Shown: positions 48,564 to 59,070, numbered from the stretch's first letter. The stretch is DNA of 64,000 nucleotides from Shewanella mesophila (GCF_019457515.1 NZ_CP080421.1:1674001-1738000); one strand, 5' to 3'. Program-made: numbers and translations. The notes: generated by a model not told the origin, from the letters alone.

Positions 48564-50423
48564 ATGAGACAGATTATGGACGCTAGCGAGTTACAACCGA
48601 TCACCCAGTTTTTAAGTCAGTTAACCCCATTTGATAGCTTGTCGCCGACAAGGCTTGAGCTGTGTTGCCGTGCATTAACCGTTGGCTATTATGGTAAGGC
48701 TTCTATGTATGTGCCCCTCGATGAGGCGCATCCGCAGCTCTATATTGTTCGCAGTGGTGCTTTTGAGGTACGCAGCGAAGATGGCGATCTGATTGATAGA
48801 CTCGGTGACGGCGATTTTTTTGGCTTTCCGTCGTTACTCTCTGGCGATAAAGTGAGTAACCGGGTGCAAATTTTAGAAGATGGGCTGGTTTATCATCTCG
48901 ATCCCGATACCTTTAATCAGCTTCGTAGCGAGAGCCGTGAGTTTGACCGATTCTTTAATCGTGCTTTTGCAAAGAGATTGCGGCATCAGAGTCGCTTCAA
49001 AGCAAAAGAGCTTGGTTCGACAAACCGTGTTAGCAGTCTCATGTCAAAACAACCATTGACCTTAGATATTAATGCTACGGTGACCGATGCGTCGAGAATG
49101 ATGCGTGATGCTAGGGTCTCTTCTGTGCTTATCATAGATAATCATAAGTTGGCCGGCATTTTAACCGATAGAGATCTGCGTAATCGGGTGCTTGCCGAAG
49201 GATTAGACGGCCAGTTACCGGTTCATCAGGCCATGACTCGCTCGCCAACCACCTTAGCCTCTAGCGCTTTGGTATTCGAAGCCATGCTGTTGATGAGTCA
49301 GCATAATATTCATCACCTGCCAATCATCGACAATGATCAAGCCGTTGGGGTGATCACCAGTACCGATATCTTACGTGGTCAAAGCTCACAGCCGCTGTTG
49401 CTCATTGGTGAGATTGAACGCCAAAATAACCTCGATAGTCTTATTGGTGTGAGTAAGCAGATCCCCCTCTTGTTGCAAAACCTGATCAGTGCCGATGCCA
49501 GAGCCGAGGAGATAGGTCGAGTGTTAACCTCGGTTACTGACGCGCTAACGCGGCGACTTATTGTGCTTAATCAACAAATTCTTGGTGAAGCACCTATGCC
49601 ATTTTGTTGGTTGGCGTTTGGCTCTCAGGGTCGACAAGACCAAGCTGCCTGCTCCGACCAAGATAATGGCTTATTACTGGCGCATGAGATGGATGAATAT
49701 GCCGAAGGTTATTTTGAGGCACTGACTAAGGCTGTGTGTGCCGGCCTTGATAAGTGTGGCTATGTTTATTGCCCCGGCGACATTATGGCGCAAAATCCTA
49801 AGTGGCGAATGACATTGAAGCAGTGGCAAGCTAAGTTTGAGAACTGGGTTGTCCGCCCCGAGCCCAAAGCATTAATGCATGCCAGTATCTTTTTTGATAT
49901 GCGCAGCGTGTACGGACCGTCGAGTCTGTTTGATAGTTTGCAATCGAGTGTGCTTGAGTCGACTAAGGATAACGATATCTTTTTAGCGGGCATGGCTGGG
50001 AATTCACTGCAAGTATCACCACCGCTGGGTTTCTTCAAAAAGTTTGTCCTTGAGCGTGATGGTCAGGAAGTGAAGGGGATCGATCTTAAGCATAAAGGCA
50101 ATGCGCTGATCAATGATATTGCTCGGGTCTATGCGTTGTCGGCGGGGATCAAAGAGGTTAATACCGCGAAACGCATTCGATTACTGATGGAGCAAAATAT
50201 CATTAACCGTAAAGATGCGCTCAATCTTGCCGATGCCCATGAGTTTATCGCCCATATGCGTCTGTCGAATCAAGGCTATCAATTTACCCATAACCAGCCG
50301 TTGAGTAATTATTTGATGCCGCAACACCTTTCGTCCTTAGTGCGGCATCAACTGAGGGATGCGTTTAAGGTGGTGCATGATGCTCAGGCTGGCATAAAGC
50401 TCAAGTTTACTCGGAGTTTCTAA
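48564..50423 (+). CDS. cNMP-binding / CBS-pair / DUF294 nucleotidyltransferase-like signalling protein
   Basis: A 619-residue cytoplasmic protein of four parts: a cyclic-nucleotide-binding-like domain (about 15-130, with LYIVRSGAFEVRSEDGDLIDRLGDGDFFG), a CBS pair (about 155-275, SLMSKQPLTLDINAT to VGVITSTDILRG), a GlnD-like nucleotidyltransferase core (about 345-370, AFGSQGRQDQAACSDQDN) and a C-terminal DUF294 domain. Proteins of this architecture are typically encoded near DUF4212-SSS acetate symporters and a DnaQ-like exonuclease, as here, and are thought to sense energy state and act on the transporter or its expression. The gene start is ATG with an alternative ATG four codons on. Confidence 0.85.
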   Translation: MRQIMDASELQPITQFLSQLTPFDSLSPTRLELCCRALTVGYYGKASMYVPLDEAHPQLYIVRSGAFEVRSEDGDLIDRLGDGDFFGFPSLLSGDKVSNRVQILEDGLVYHLDPDTFNQLRSESREFDRFFNRAFAKRLRHQSRFKAKELGSTNRVSSLMSKQPLTLDINATVTDASRMMRDARVSSVLIIDNHKLAGILTDRDLRNRVLAEGLDGQLPVHQAMTRSPTTLASSALVFEAMLLMSQHNIHHLPIIDNDQAVGVITSTDILRGQSSQPLLLIGEIERQNNLDSLIGVSKQIPLLLQNLISADARAEEIGRVLTSVTDALTRRLIVLNQQILGEAPMPFCWLAFGSQGRQDQAACSDQDNGLLLAHEMDEYAEGYFEALTKAVCAGLDKCGYVYCPGDIMAQNPKWRMTLKQWQAKFENWVVRPEPKALMHASIFFDMRSVYGPSSLFDSLQSSVLESTKDNDIFLAGMAGNSLQVSPPLGFFKKFVLERDGQEVKGIDLKHKGNALINDIARVYALSAGIKEVNTAKRIRLLMEQNIINRKDALNLADAHEFIAHMRLSNQGYQFTHNQPLSNYLMPQHLSSLVRHQLRDAFKVVHDAQAGIKLKFTRSF

Positions 50424-50424
50424 C

Positions 50425-51105
50425 TTGCTTAATCATCAACTGCTCAAGAGTCGTTTATGTTGGCGCGCCTTTAAAGCGCAAAATCCCACGCTTAAACGCT
50501 ATCATCAAGCATTGATAGAGACCCTTGGTAAGCCTGTCTGTGATGTATCCTTTGCGGCTGTAGATCTCGAAATGACAGGGCTTAACCCAGTGTTCGATCA
50601 AATCTTGAGTATTGGCATAGTCCCGATTCGGCATAACCAACTTATTCTAAGCGAGGCGGATCATAAGTTGGTGCAGATCGATGGCAGCGTAGGGCAGAGT
50701 GCGACGATTCATGGCATATTGGATGTGCATTTACAGCAAGCGATCACAGTGGATGAGATGATGCAGTGGTTCTTGACCGAGACCATGGGCAAGGTGCTGG
50801 TGGCCCATCATGCGCCGTTAGATTTAGCCTTTTTGCAGACTGCTCTGGTACAAATGAGTCATGAGAAGGTAAAACTCATGGCCGTCGATACCTTAGCGCT
50901 GGAGAAAAAACGCTTACTGCGTCAACACGAAGTGCTCAAAGAGGGAAGCTTGCGACTTGGCGCCTGTCGAGCGCGTTACGGATTACCTGTCTACGCCGCC
51001 CATAATGCGCTCATTGATGCGCTTGCCTGTGGTGAACTACTCCTTGCTCAGATAGCGGCCAAGGGGGATGCAAAACACCTTAAGGTGAGTGAGTTGTTTT
51101 GCTGA
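50425..51105 (+). CDS. DnaQ-like 3-prime-5-prime exonuclease domain protein
   Basis: A 226-residue DEDD exonuclease. FAAVDLEMTGLNPVFDQILSIGIVPI has the first acidic pair Asp-x-Glu, LVAHHAPLDLAFLQ the second site, and YAAHNALIDALACGELLL the final Asp with the preceding His of DEDDh type. It starts at a TTG one base after the DUF294 stop, so translation is coupled. The N-terminal 40 residues are basic. Substrate unknown; such proteins accompany DUF294 signalling proteins and may act on RNA or DNA. Confidence 0.85.
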   Translation: MLNHQLLKSRLCWRAFKAQNPTLKRYHQALIETLGKPVCDVSFAAVDLEMTGLNPVFDQILSIGIVPIRHNQLILSEADHKLVQIDGSVGQSATIHGILDVHLQQAITVDEMMQWFLTETMGKVLVAHHAPLDLAFLQTALVQMSHEKVKLMAVDTLALEKKRLLRQHEVLKEGSLRLGACRARYGLPVYAAHNALIDALACGELLLAQIAAKGDAKHLKVSELFC

Positions 51106-51218
51106 ATATGTTAACGCAATAATCTAATCGATAGAGTTGGTTACATTTTATTCGTTTATCTTTTATTTCAAACTGCCATTATTGGCGGTAATGATCAGGC
51201 TGATAGATGGAGTGACAC

Positions 51219-51800
51219 ATGGCATTACCGTTGATCTGGTTGGGTGGTGCAGCGTTGGGCGCGTTATTGGTTGCTGATGAGCGTAGCAATCAGAAAAAAT
51301 TAACCTTAGATAGGCGGCTTGGCAAGGCTCCTAGGGCGCACGATGACAAGCGAGCATCACCGCTACCCCCTAGCGTATTTCATTTAGGAGAGGTAAAAGT
51401 GAAGCCTGAGCCTGGTGCTGTCATCTGTTGCTTTGTATTTGGGGTGATTGAACATACTGGTATTTGGCTGGGGGAAGATGCCTTAGTTGAGCTTCATGGT
51501 AGCGGCTTAGTCAGGCCTATCTCCTCTAAACGTTTTTTAGCTGGGCGCACGGGCAGCCGAATTTTTCAGGCATGTGATCATCAGCATCGCGCGCTCATTG
51601 CGCCTAAAGTCCTTTCGCGTGCAGAGCAGGCTATCTATCAATACCGAAACTACGATCTGTTTGACAATAATTGCCATCGATTTGTGTGGTCATGTATTAC
51701 GGGAGAAGAGCTGAGTATTTCGAGTTTTGATAAATTTAACAAAATCTTAGGTAAGTATTTTCAGCAAGCTATCTATTGGGATGAGATAATACCTGCTTAA
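51219..51800 (+). CDS. LRAT/NlpC-P60-like protein
   Basis: A 193-residue protein. After a short hydrophobic start (LPLIWLGGAALGALLVAD, membrane anchor or weak signal), a papain-like fold is suggested by VIEHTGIWLGEDALVELHG (His of the catalytic dyad region) and FDNNCHRFVWSCITGEEL, with Asn-Cys-His as in the NC motif of lecithin-retinol-acyltransferase-like proteins. Such proteins transfer or hydrolyse acyl groups of lipids; function here unknown. Alone on the plus strand, ending at the strong terminator at 51835. Confidence 0.68.
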   Translation: MALPLIWLGGAALGALLVADERSNQKKLTLDRRLGKAPRAHDDKRASPLPPSVFHLGEVKVKPEPGAVICCFVFGVIEHTGIWLGEDALVELHGSGLVRPISSKRFLAGRTGSRIFQACDHQHRALIAPKVLSRAEQAIYQYRNYDLFDNNCHRFVWSCITGEELSISSFDKFNKILGKYFQQAIYWDEIIPA

Positions 51801-51834
51801 TAAAGGTGATCGATTATTGATTCAGATTGATATA

Positions 51835-51862
51835 AAAAACGCCAGCAATTGCTGGCGTTTTT
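51835..51862. terminator. bidirectional intrinsic terminator
   Basis: A perfect 28-base palindrome (AAAAACGCCAGCAA and its complement) with A and T runs, between the convergent LRAT-type and KAS III genes. Confidence 0.9.
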
Positions 51863-51882
51863 GGATGAATTATCGCTACGAG

Positions 51883-52947
51883 TTAACCACAAAAATGCTT
51901 AACGGCTCCAGCAACTAACTCAATCCCTGTCTGCTCACAAGGTGGAAGCTCAGCATCAGATTCATTAATTGGTGTAACGCGATCGCCCCATTTGAACAAG
52001 ACTGCCGCAGAGGTTAACCCTGCACCAAATGCACAAGATAATATAGTTTGATTAGGCTTGATCATCCCTTTTTCTAACGCATCGCAAATCGCAATTGGGA
52101 TAGTAGCCGCAGAGGTATTACCGTAGTTAGCAATGTTTACCACAGCTTTCTCTTTCGGGATCTTCATGCGGCTAATTAGGGTATCGATGATACGCTCATT
52201 AGCTTGATGTGGAATAACCCAGTCGACGTCATCTTTATCAACGCCACATTTCTCAAGTACGGTTTTACTCAGTTTACCCATGCCAGAGATCGCACGCTTA
52301 AAGATCTCTTGGCCATTGAATTCGATAAAGAAATCAAGTGATGCAGCGTTGAATCTGTCCATCGCAGTACCGAAACCAGCCTTAAGAATCTCACGGCCAG
52401 CAGGATCATTGTTAAGCTCATAGCCTAGAACACCGCCAGGTTGGTCGGTCGCTTCAACCACAACCGCACCCGCACCATCGCCGAAAAGTACCGCAGTTTC
52501 ACGGCGAGACCAGTCGAGATAGAATGATAGGCGCTCTGCACCAATCACAAGTACGCGCTTAGATTGGCCGCATTTAATCTGTGAACTTGCTAGGCCAAGG
52601 CCATAGAGGAAACCACTACAGGCGGCATTGATATCAAATGCACCACAGCTTGCGCCGATGTTGGCCTGCACGGTAGAGGCGATATTAGGAATTAAGGTAT
52701 CTGGGCTAGCAGTCGCTAAGATAATAAGATCAATATCGCTGCCTTCAAGACCCGCTGCAGCAAGCGCGCGTTTAGCGGCAACTGACGCGAGCTCAGAGGT
52801 ATTAACATGACTAATGTGGCGTTGACTGATCCCTGTACGCGGCTTAATCCATTCGTCAGATGTATCGATAAATGTCGCAAGGTCATGATTTGTAAGCGTT
52901 GCGGGGGGAACACATTTTCCCCAACCTGTTATGGTGGCGTACTGCAT
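51883..52947 (-). CDS. beta-ketoacyl-ACP synthase III (FabH-like)
   Basis: A 354-residue thiolase-fold enzyme; the frame can open at a TTG five codons upstream, but ATG at 52947 follows GAGAG and gives the usual FabH start. SDEWIKPRTGISQRH, DINAACSGFLYGL (catalytic Cys), VIPHQANERIID (His) and VNIANYGNTSAATIPIA (Asn) give the complete catalytic triad. It condenses an acyl-CoA with malonyl-ACP in fatty acid or special lipid synthesis. Being outside the fab cluster it may be a second, specialised KAS III. No lipid-synthesis gene is adjacent. Confidence 0.9.
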   Translation of the reverse strand: MQYATITGWGKCVPPATLTNHDLATFIDTSDEWIKPRTGISQRHISHVNTSELASVAAKRALAAAGLEGSDIDLIILATASPDTLIPNIASTVQANIGASCGAFDINAACSGFLYGLGLASSQIKCGQSKRVLVIGAERLSFYLDWSRRETAVLFGDGAGAVVVEATDQPGGVLGYELNNDPAGREILKAGFGTAMDRFNAASLDFFIEFNGQEIFKRAISGMGKLSKTVLEKCGVDKDDVDWVIPHQANERIIDTLISRMKIPKEKAVVNIANYGNTSAATIPIAICDALEKGMIKPNQTILSCAFGAGLTSAAVLFKWGDRVTPINESDAELPPCEQTGIELVAGAVKHFCG

Positions 52948-53045
52948 CTTATATTCTCTCAAAAATAATAAAGGCAGAAGCGAACGCTCTGCCTTATCGA
53001 ACTAATCTAATAAGCCTAGCAAGAAGTCAACAGATCAACTGTGAT

Positions 53046-53726
53046 CTAGTCCACTTGTTGTGCAACCAGAGTACGTATTGCCTCTGCTGCATGTAATATG
53101 TGTGCCTTAAGGATAGCCACGGCTTTAACCGTTTCTTTACTGCGACAGAACGCGAGGATCTCTCTGTGATCTTGTGCCGCTTTAGGTATGCCGCCAGCAA
53201 GCAAAAGTTGCAGACGAATATAACGATCGCAGTTTGTGTTTAGGCCATGTACAACGTCCAGCGTATGCGGACGATTGGCGGCTTGGTAAAGACAAGTATG
53301 GAATTTAGTATTAAGTTCACTCCAACTGCTCACCGCATCTTCTTTTTTGAACGCTTCTTCTAACTCGTCGAGATAACCTCCAGCCTGATCTAATACCTCT
53401 TCGGTAAGATTGGGAATGGCTTTTTCAAGCAGATCTGTCTCGATGAGGGCACGTAACTCAAACAGTTCAGTTACCTGATCAACAGACAATTCGCTCGCCG
53501 TTGCTCCCTTGTGGGCTTCAAACTTAACAAGACCTTCAGCTTCTAGTTGGAGTAAGGCTTCTCTAACTGGAATTCGACTGACATTTAACGCTTCGGCCAA
53601 TGCACTCTGACGAAGAGGCTCTCCTGCAGCGATTTCGCCGGAAAGAATTTTCTCTCTAAGGACTTCTACTACAACCTGGGTGCGTGTTTTATGAACGATA
53701 GGTGTTGTTCGGCTCATAGTTCCCAT
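53046..53726 (-). CDS. GntR family regulator (FCD subfamily)
   Basis: A 226-residue regulator. A winged helix (about 14-76, REKILSGEIAAGEPLRQSALAEALNVSRIPVREALLQLEAEGLV) is followed by an all-helical FCD effector domain with conserved metal-site residues (for example FELRALIETDLL, LNTKFHTCLYQAANR and DHREILAFCRSK). FCD regulators sense carboxylates or amino acid products. It follows the decayed semialdehyde dehydrogenase gene on the same strand, so in an ancestor it may have regulated a hydroxyproline or sugar-acid pathway. It has not visibly decayed. It is not obviously the regulator of the PdhR-type sites at pflB. Confidence 0.85.
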   Translation of the reverse strand: MGTMSRTTPIVHKTRTQVVVEVLREKILSGEIAAGEPLRQSALAEALNVSRIPVREALLQLEAEGLVKFEAHKGATASELSVDQVTELFELRALIETDLLEKAIPNLTEEVLDQAGGYLDELEEAFKKEDAVSSWSELNTKFHTCLYQAANRPHTLDVVHGLNTNCDRYIRLQLLLAGGIPKAAQDHREILAFCRSKETVKAVAILKAHILHAAEAIRTLVAQQVD

Positions 53727-53785
53727 AATGTCTTTCGTGATTGTATGTGATCCGCATAAGATTACCGCTTATAACACTATAAATA

Positions 53786-53807
53786 AAGGGAAACCGTGGT
53801 TTCCCTT
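53786..53807 (-). terminator. hairpin after the dehydrogenase pseudogene
   Basis: AAGGGAAACC / GGTTTCCCTT stem with a GT turn and a T-rich tail on the minus strand. It lies between the aldehyde dehydrogenase pseudogene and the GntR gene. Confidence 0.65.
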
Positions 53808-53823
53808 ATATAAAATGTGTGTT

Positions 53824-54266
53824 TTAGAACCGTTTTAGGTTTGGTGCGCCATCTGATAACTCTGGCGGTAATAAGGATTTGGGCATGTTTTGATAGCAGA
53901 TGGAGCGCTGGAATCGCGCGATTGCCGCGCTACCAACAGAGGTGCTACGGCCATCAGTGCTTGCTGGGTAGGGGCCGCCGTGATCCATCGAATGACATAC
54001 TTCAACTCCCGTGGGCATTTGATTGAAAATCAAACGCTCAAAGCAATCACTGACCGCTTCAATCAGTGACAGGGCCGATGGCAACTCCTGTTCTGTGCCA
54101 TGACCGTCACGGTGAGTTGCCCCGCTAGTTGCCCCGCTAGTTGCTCTGCTAAGGTCTGCATTTGCGCTGGATCTTCACACTCAACCACCACAGCACATGG
54201 ACCAAAGACTTCCTGTTGTAGGCTTGGTGTTGCTAAAAATTCTGCTGCCTGAACACGAATCGTCAT
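53824..54266 (-). pseudogene. aldehyde dehydrogenase (alpha-ketoglutarate semialdehyde type), 5-prime truncated and frameshifted
   Basis: Two minus-strand frames are consecutive parts of one ALDH C terminus. The upstream part (EFLATPSLQQEVFGPCAVVVECED, ending LAGQLAGQLTVTV) contains the EEVFGP-type motif, and the downstream part (LPSALSLIEAVSDCFERLIFNQMPTGVEVCHSMDHGGPYPASTDGRSTSVGSAA in pieces) is the C terminus of NADP-type semialdehyde dehydrogenases. The frame shifts near 54100, where HGTEQELP follows in another phase. About 350 N-terminal residues, including the catalytic Cys, are missing and not found upstream. A 12-bp tandem repeat (54117-54152) adds an LAGQ unit. The intact enzyme oxidises 2,5-dioxopentanoate in sugar-acid or hydroxyproline degradation. 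Confidence 0.85.
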
Positions 54267-54458
54267 CGGACGTGTTCATTAGCTTGGAAGCGCCTGCTAA
54301 TCGCATTGATAGCAGGTTTAAGGGCTGGTAAAAGTGTGATGGTGAGTGAGATAGGCTGGTGAATTTACACTATTTCGCCTGTCTATCTTAGCTCTTCGAT
54401 CTCAATTTATCGTATAACTTAGGCCGCTTTCAGGTTAAGCTTAAAACCGTAGGTTGTA

Positions 54459-55097
54459 ATGGTTAGTCTCATTTTTAGCGGGTTAAGGTTAGGTAGGGTG
54501 ATACAAGATATTGATCAGTTAGTGAGCGACCTCAGAGCTTGCCGAATGTGCGCCGCACACTTGCCTAAAGAGGCTAGACCCATCATACAAATCTCACCAC
54601 ATGCGAAAATAGTCATTGCAGGGCAGGCCCCTGGAGCGGTGGCCAATAGCAGTGGCATCCCATTTGATGATGCCAGTGGTGAACGCTTACGCCAGTGGTT
54701 GGGGGTGAGTCATCAGCAGTTTTACGATGAGACTCTGTTTGCGATATTGCCAATGGCGTTTTGTTACCCAGGTAAAGGGACAAGTGGCGACAAACCACCG
54801 ATAAAAGCCTGCGCCCAAAAGTGGCGTGCGACACTACTTGAGCATCTAACAAATGTGGAGCTGACAATTGTCATAGGGCAATATGCACAAGATTATCATT
54901 TTAACGATAAGCAAACCGTTACCGAGCGCGTGAGAGACTGGCGCAATAATAGTGAGTCGTTAATCGCTTTGCCACACCCTAGCCCCCGCAACAACATCTG
55001 GTTAAAACGTCACGCTTGGTTTGAACTCGAGCTGTTACCTGAAGTGAAACAAAGGGTCGCTAGGATATTGGCTTCGCATAACGGCATTGCACGTTAG
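54459..55097 (+). CDS. uracil-DNA glycosylase family protein
   Basis: A 212-residue protein with the pattern of the family 4/5-like UDG superfamily: CRMCAAHLPKEARP (Cys pair at about 28-31, one short of the four-Cys iron-sulfur set), IVIAGQAPGAVANSSGIPFDD (the GQAPG active-site loop) and ALPHPSPRNNIWL near the C terminus (His-Pro-Ser catalytic loop). Such proteins excise uracil or are structural relatives with unknown target. The ATG is used here; GTG at 54498 after AGGTAGG is a plausible alternative start. Lies between two pseudogenes and looks intact. Confidence 0.82.
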   Translation: MVSLIFSGLRLGRVIQDIDQLVSDLRACRMCAAHLPKEARPIIQISPHAKIVIAGQAPGAVANSSGIPFDDASGERLRQWLGVSHQQFYDETLFAILPMAFCYPGKGTSGDKPPIKACAQKWRATLLEHLTNVELTIVIGQYAQDYHFNDKQTVTERVRDWRNNSESLIALPHPSPRNNIWLKRHAWFELELLPEVKQRVARILASHNGIAR

Positions 55098-55208
55098 CGC
55101 CAGGGTTATAGCGCCAGCGATAAATGTAAAGCAGTTAATACGGCCGCCCAGCAAAATTAGCTCTTTTGAAGAAGGGCGGCAGCAACGGGATCAGCGGCTC
55201 AATCAACA

Positions 55209-55905
55209 TTATTCATCTGGCAGATCATTAAAGGTTTCTGGAATATAGTTCTTAGGCTCAATGGTGAATATCATTCCAGCCGTTAAGGTCCGACAGTTAC
55301 CCGCTTCGTCATGGTATGGGTCGACATCGTGGGCATCCATCCCAAGCCAATGGCCAGTTTTATGTACCGTGAAACGTTTATAACTTTCAGACGCCATGAC
55401 TTCTTCAATACTACCTTGTTATAGGCCTATCTCTATCAGCCCCTCTGCCATCACCCGCATGCAGGTTTCATACATCTTTTCCACGCTGGCTTGACCTGCG
55501 CAATAGCGTTATTGAGTGCATTAAGCACGATTTGACTAACCCTTGCTTGTGCGGCGCTAAACTTTCCATTGACTGGATAACGGCGCCTGATGTGTGACGC
55601 ATAATGATTGAGCTCGGTGTCTGCATGATTAATAGTATCTGCCCAGACAGGGTTTGGCAGCCGTTTTTCTCGTAGTTATGCAGCAAGTATTGTTGCCTGA
55701 TGCGACGATATTGGGGCTGGCGACCTCAATGGCACCGTGTTTCGCGATCTCGTCATTAAAGGTCGCAGCCAATATTACTTCGTTTACTGCAGGCTTACAT
55801 GCTTTCATTGCAGCAATGTGCCCGTCGATTGAAGTAGCACCTTTTGCTGATAGCCAGCAATGCGTTTATCAACGTATTACGGCGTTGGTCATAGCGTTGT
55901 GGCAT
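55209..55905 (-). pseudogene. Xaa-Pro aminopeptidase (M24, PepP-like), deleted and frameshifted
   Basis: The minus strand keeps a start, MPQRYDQRRNTLINALLA at 55905, typical of PepP, but it then jumps into the M24 catalytic region (ATSIDGHIAAMKACKPAVNE, FNDEIAKHGAIEVASPNIVASG) with about 150 residues missing. Further frames continue as LHNYEKNGCQTLSGQILLI and GQASVEKMYETCMRVMAEGLIEIGL, then an in-frame TAA, and finally YKRFTVHKTGHWLGMDAHDV and TIEPKNYIP. At least three phase changes and a stop are needed to read the whole, so the gene is dead. The intact enzyme removes N-terminal residues before proline. Confidence 0.85.
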
Positions 55906-56069
55906 CTAAACGGCTCTTTATCTAAAACATGATAAGGCTACTATAATTGTGTATTTTATTCGGTGCTGGTTGTGCTTAATTTAATTGATTATTCTGCGGT
56001 GCAATTTTTAGATTCTGGTGGGATAATAATGCAAATTTTTTTACGTTGTTTTAATTAGGGGTATTTCCT

Positions 56070-56621
56070 GTGAATTCTGCTGTATTCTTAGATAGAGATG
56101 GTGTCATTAATATTGACCATGGTTATGTCCATCAAATTGACGACTTTGAATATGTGGAAGGGGTATTTGAAGCCTGCGCCGCGTTAAAGCAGATGGGGTA
56201 TAAACTTGCTGTTGTGACTAATCAGTCAGGCATCGCTAGAGGCCTTTACAGTGAAGATCAATTCCATACTCTCACCGAGTGGATGGATTGGAATTTTGCT
56301 GATAAAGGCGTTGAACTCGACGGCATCTATTATTGCCCGCATCATAGTGAGAAGGGGATAGGTGAATATAAGGTCGATTGTGATTGTCGTAAGCCCAAGC
56401 CAGGCATGCTAAACAGCGCCGCACAATTTCTCAAGCTCGATCTATCACAGTCTGTCATGGTCGGCGATAAACGCGACGATATGCTAGCCGCCCAAGCCGC
56501 AGGCGTACCCATTCGTATATTGGTTCGCACGGGCAAAACGGTGACCGACGAGGCAATCGCCGCTGCAACCGTTGTTTTAGACTCGATAGCAGATGTTCCA
56601 GTTTACCTAAAATCACTTTGA
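56070..56621 (+). CDS. gmhB: D-glycero-beta-D-manno-heptose 1,7-bisphosphate 7-phosphatase
   Basis: HAD-family phosphatase of the ADP-heptose pathway for LPS inner core. The 183-residue length fits. Motif I is FLDRDGVIN at the start, motif [18 protein letters not shown], a zinc-binding set CPHH...[10 protein letters not shown], and motif [18 protein letters not shown]. The start codon is GTG at 56070 with AGGGG upstream. Located directly before an rRNA operon, as in Escherichia (gmhB-rrsH). Confidence 0.94.
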   Translation: MNSAVFLDRDGVINIDHGYVHQIDDFEYVEGVFEACAALKQMGYKLAVVTNQSGIARGLYSEDQFHTLTEWMDWNFADKGVELDGIYYCPHHSEKGIGEYKVDCDCRKPKPGMLNSAAQFLKLDLSQSVMVGDKRDDMLAAQAAGVPIRILVRTGKTVTDEAIAAATVVLDSIADVPVYLKSL

Positions 56622-56728
56622 GTGGGCATTATATTGCGTGAATAGTCGCTAAAATGCTTACTGGATAATCTGTTTGTTTGATATTTAATCGTTTGAGTGC
56701 GTTTTATAAAACAATTGAACAAAAGGGG

Positions 56729-56756
56729 TTGACGCAAGAAGCGTAATCCGTAGAAT
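56729..56756 (+). promoter_or_regulatory. rRNA operon promoter P1
   Basis: TTGACG and TAGAAT separated by 16 bases, followed by a GC-containing discriminator (ACGCAGC), the usual layout of stringently controlled rrn promoters. AT-rich DNA upstream (GCGTTTTATAAAACAATTG) may act as an UP element. Confidence 0.8.
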
Positions 56757-56829
56757 ACGCAGCCCAAGCCAACGACGAACGTCTACGGCGATGCAAGGTA
56801 AGTGAAAAACTTTCCTTATAATAAGCATC

Positions 56830-56845
56830 ACGCTCTTTAACAATT
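56830..56845 (+). promoter_or_regulatory. boxA antitermination site in the 16S leader
   Basis: CGCTCTTTAACAATT matches the boxA core of gammaproteobacterial rrn leaders, used by NusB-NusE to start antitermination. It lies about 200 bases before the 16S gene. Confidence 0.8.
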
Positions 56846-57048
56846 TATCAAGTAATCTGTGTGGACACTCACAGGTGTTGAGTTATTCGAAATTGCTTTT
56901 CTGTCTTCGGATGTAAAGCAATCAAAAATTTTACTCAATGTAAGATGAGTGTTCATAGCAATATGTACAACATGTTAGAGATTCTTCCGAGTCTTTAATG
57001 TGGAATCAGAATTCATTGAGCCGAAGCTTTAAGCTTCAACAAAACTTT

Positions 57049-58590
<1,542 letters not shown>

Positions 58591-58716
58591 CCTATACGAC
58601 TAACTTAATGTTTGTTGAGTGTTCACACAGATTACTTGATAGAAAGAAAGAGCAAAATATCGAAAGATAATTTTTGAGGGATTTGATTCAGTTAGAATTA
58701 AATAACCAAAAAGAAT

Positions 58717-58793
<77 letters not shown>

Positions 58794-58813
58794 AATCTTC
58801 GTTTACTCTACGT

Positions 58814-58856
58814 TAACTTGTTACTCGTTTAGTGAACTAAACGTCGCAACAAGTTA
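58814..58856 (+). other. long hairpin in the tRNA-Ile/tRNA-Ala spacer
   Basis: Outer arms TAACTTGTT / AACAAGTTA and inner arms CGTTTAGT / ACTAAACG with a small internal loop. It lies between the two tRNAs in the precursor and could be a processing signal. Confidence 0.6.
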
Positions 58857-58928
58857 CCTTGACTAAACTCGATTTGGCTTCGCCAAAATTATTTGGCATT
58901 CGATATATTTGTTTGACTGCATGTAAAT

Positions 58929-59004
58929 GGGGCTATAGCTCAGCTGGGAGAGCGCCTGCCTTGCACGCAGGAGGTCTGCGGTTCGATCCCGCATAGCTCC
59001 ACCA
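58929..59004 (+). tRNA. alaT: tRNA-Ala (TGC anticodon)
   Basis: 76 bases with anticodon TGC in CCTTGCACGC and encoded CCA; perfect cloverleaf from GGGGCTA to the 3-prime end. Confidence 0.95.
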
Positions 59005-59027
59005 TTTACTTGCACATGGATAGAGAT

Positions 59028-59064
59028 GCCAAAGATAAATGAAAAATTTATCTTTGGCTTTTTT
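59028..59064 (+). terminator. intrinsic-terminator-like hairpin inside the 16S-23S spacer
   Basis: Thirteen-base perfect stem GCCAAAGATAAAT / ATTTATCTTTGGC, GAAAA loop, then TTTTTT. It lies after tRNA-Ala and only six bases before a second boxA. In an untreated transcript this would be a strong Rho-independent terminator. Confidence 0.7.
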
Positions 59065-59070
59065 AAGCCC

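Noticed and set aside
53046..53726. The GntR gene as the regulator of the palindromes at pflB and DUF3360
   Set aside because: It belongs to the FCD group but stands far away next to a dehydrogenase remnant; the palindrome fits PdhR better and nothing links this protein to it.
55654..55932. 92-codon plus-strand frame
   Set aside because: Antisense shadow of the PepP pseudogene, whose minus-strand readings match the M24 family.
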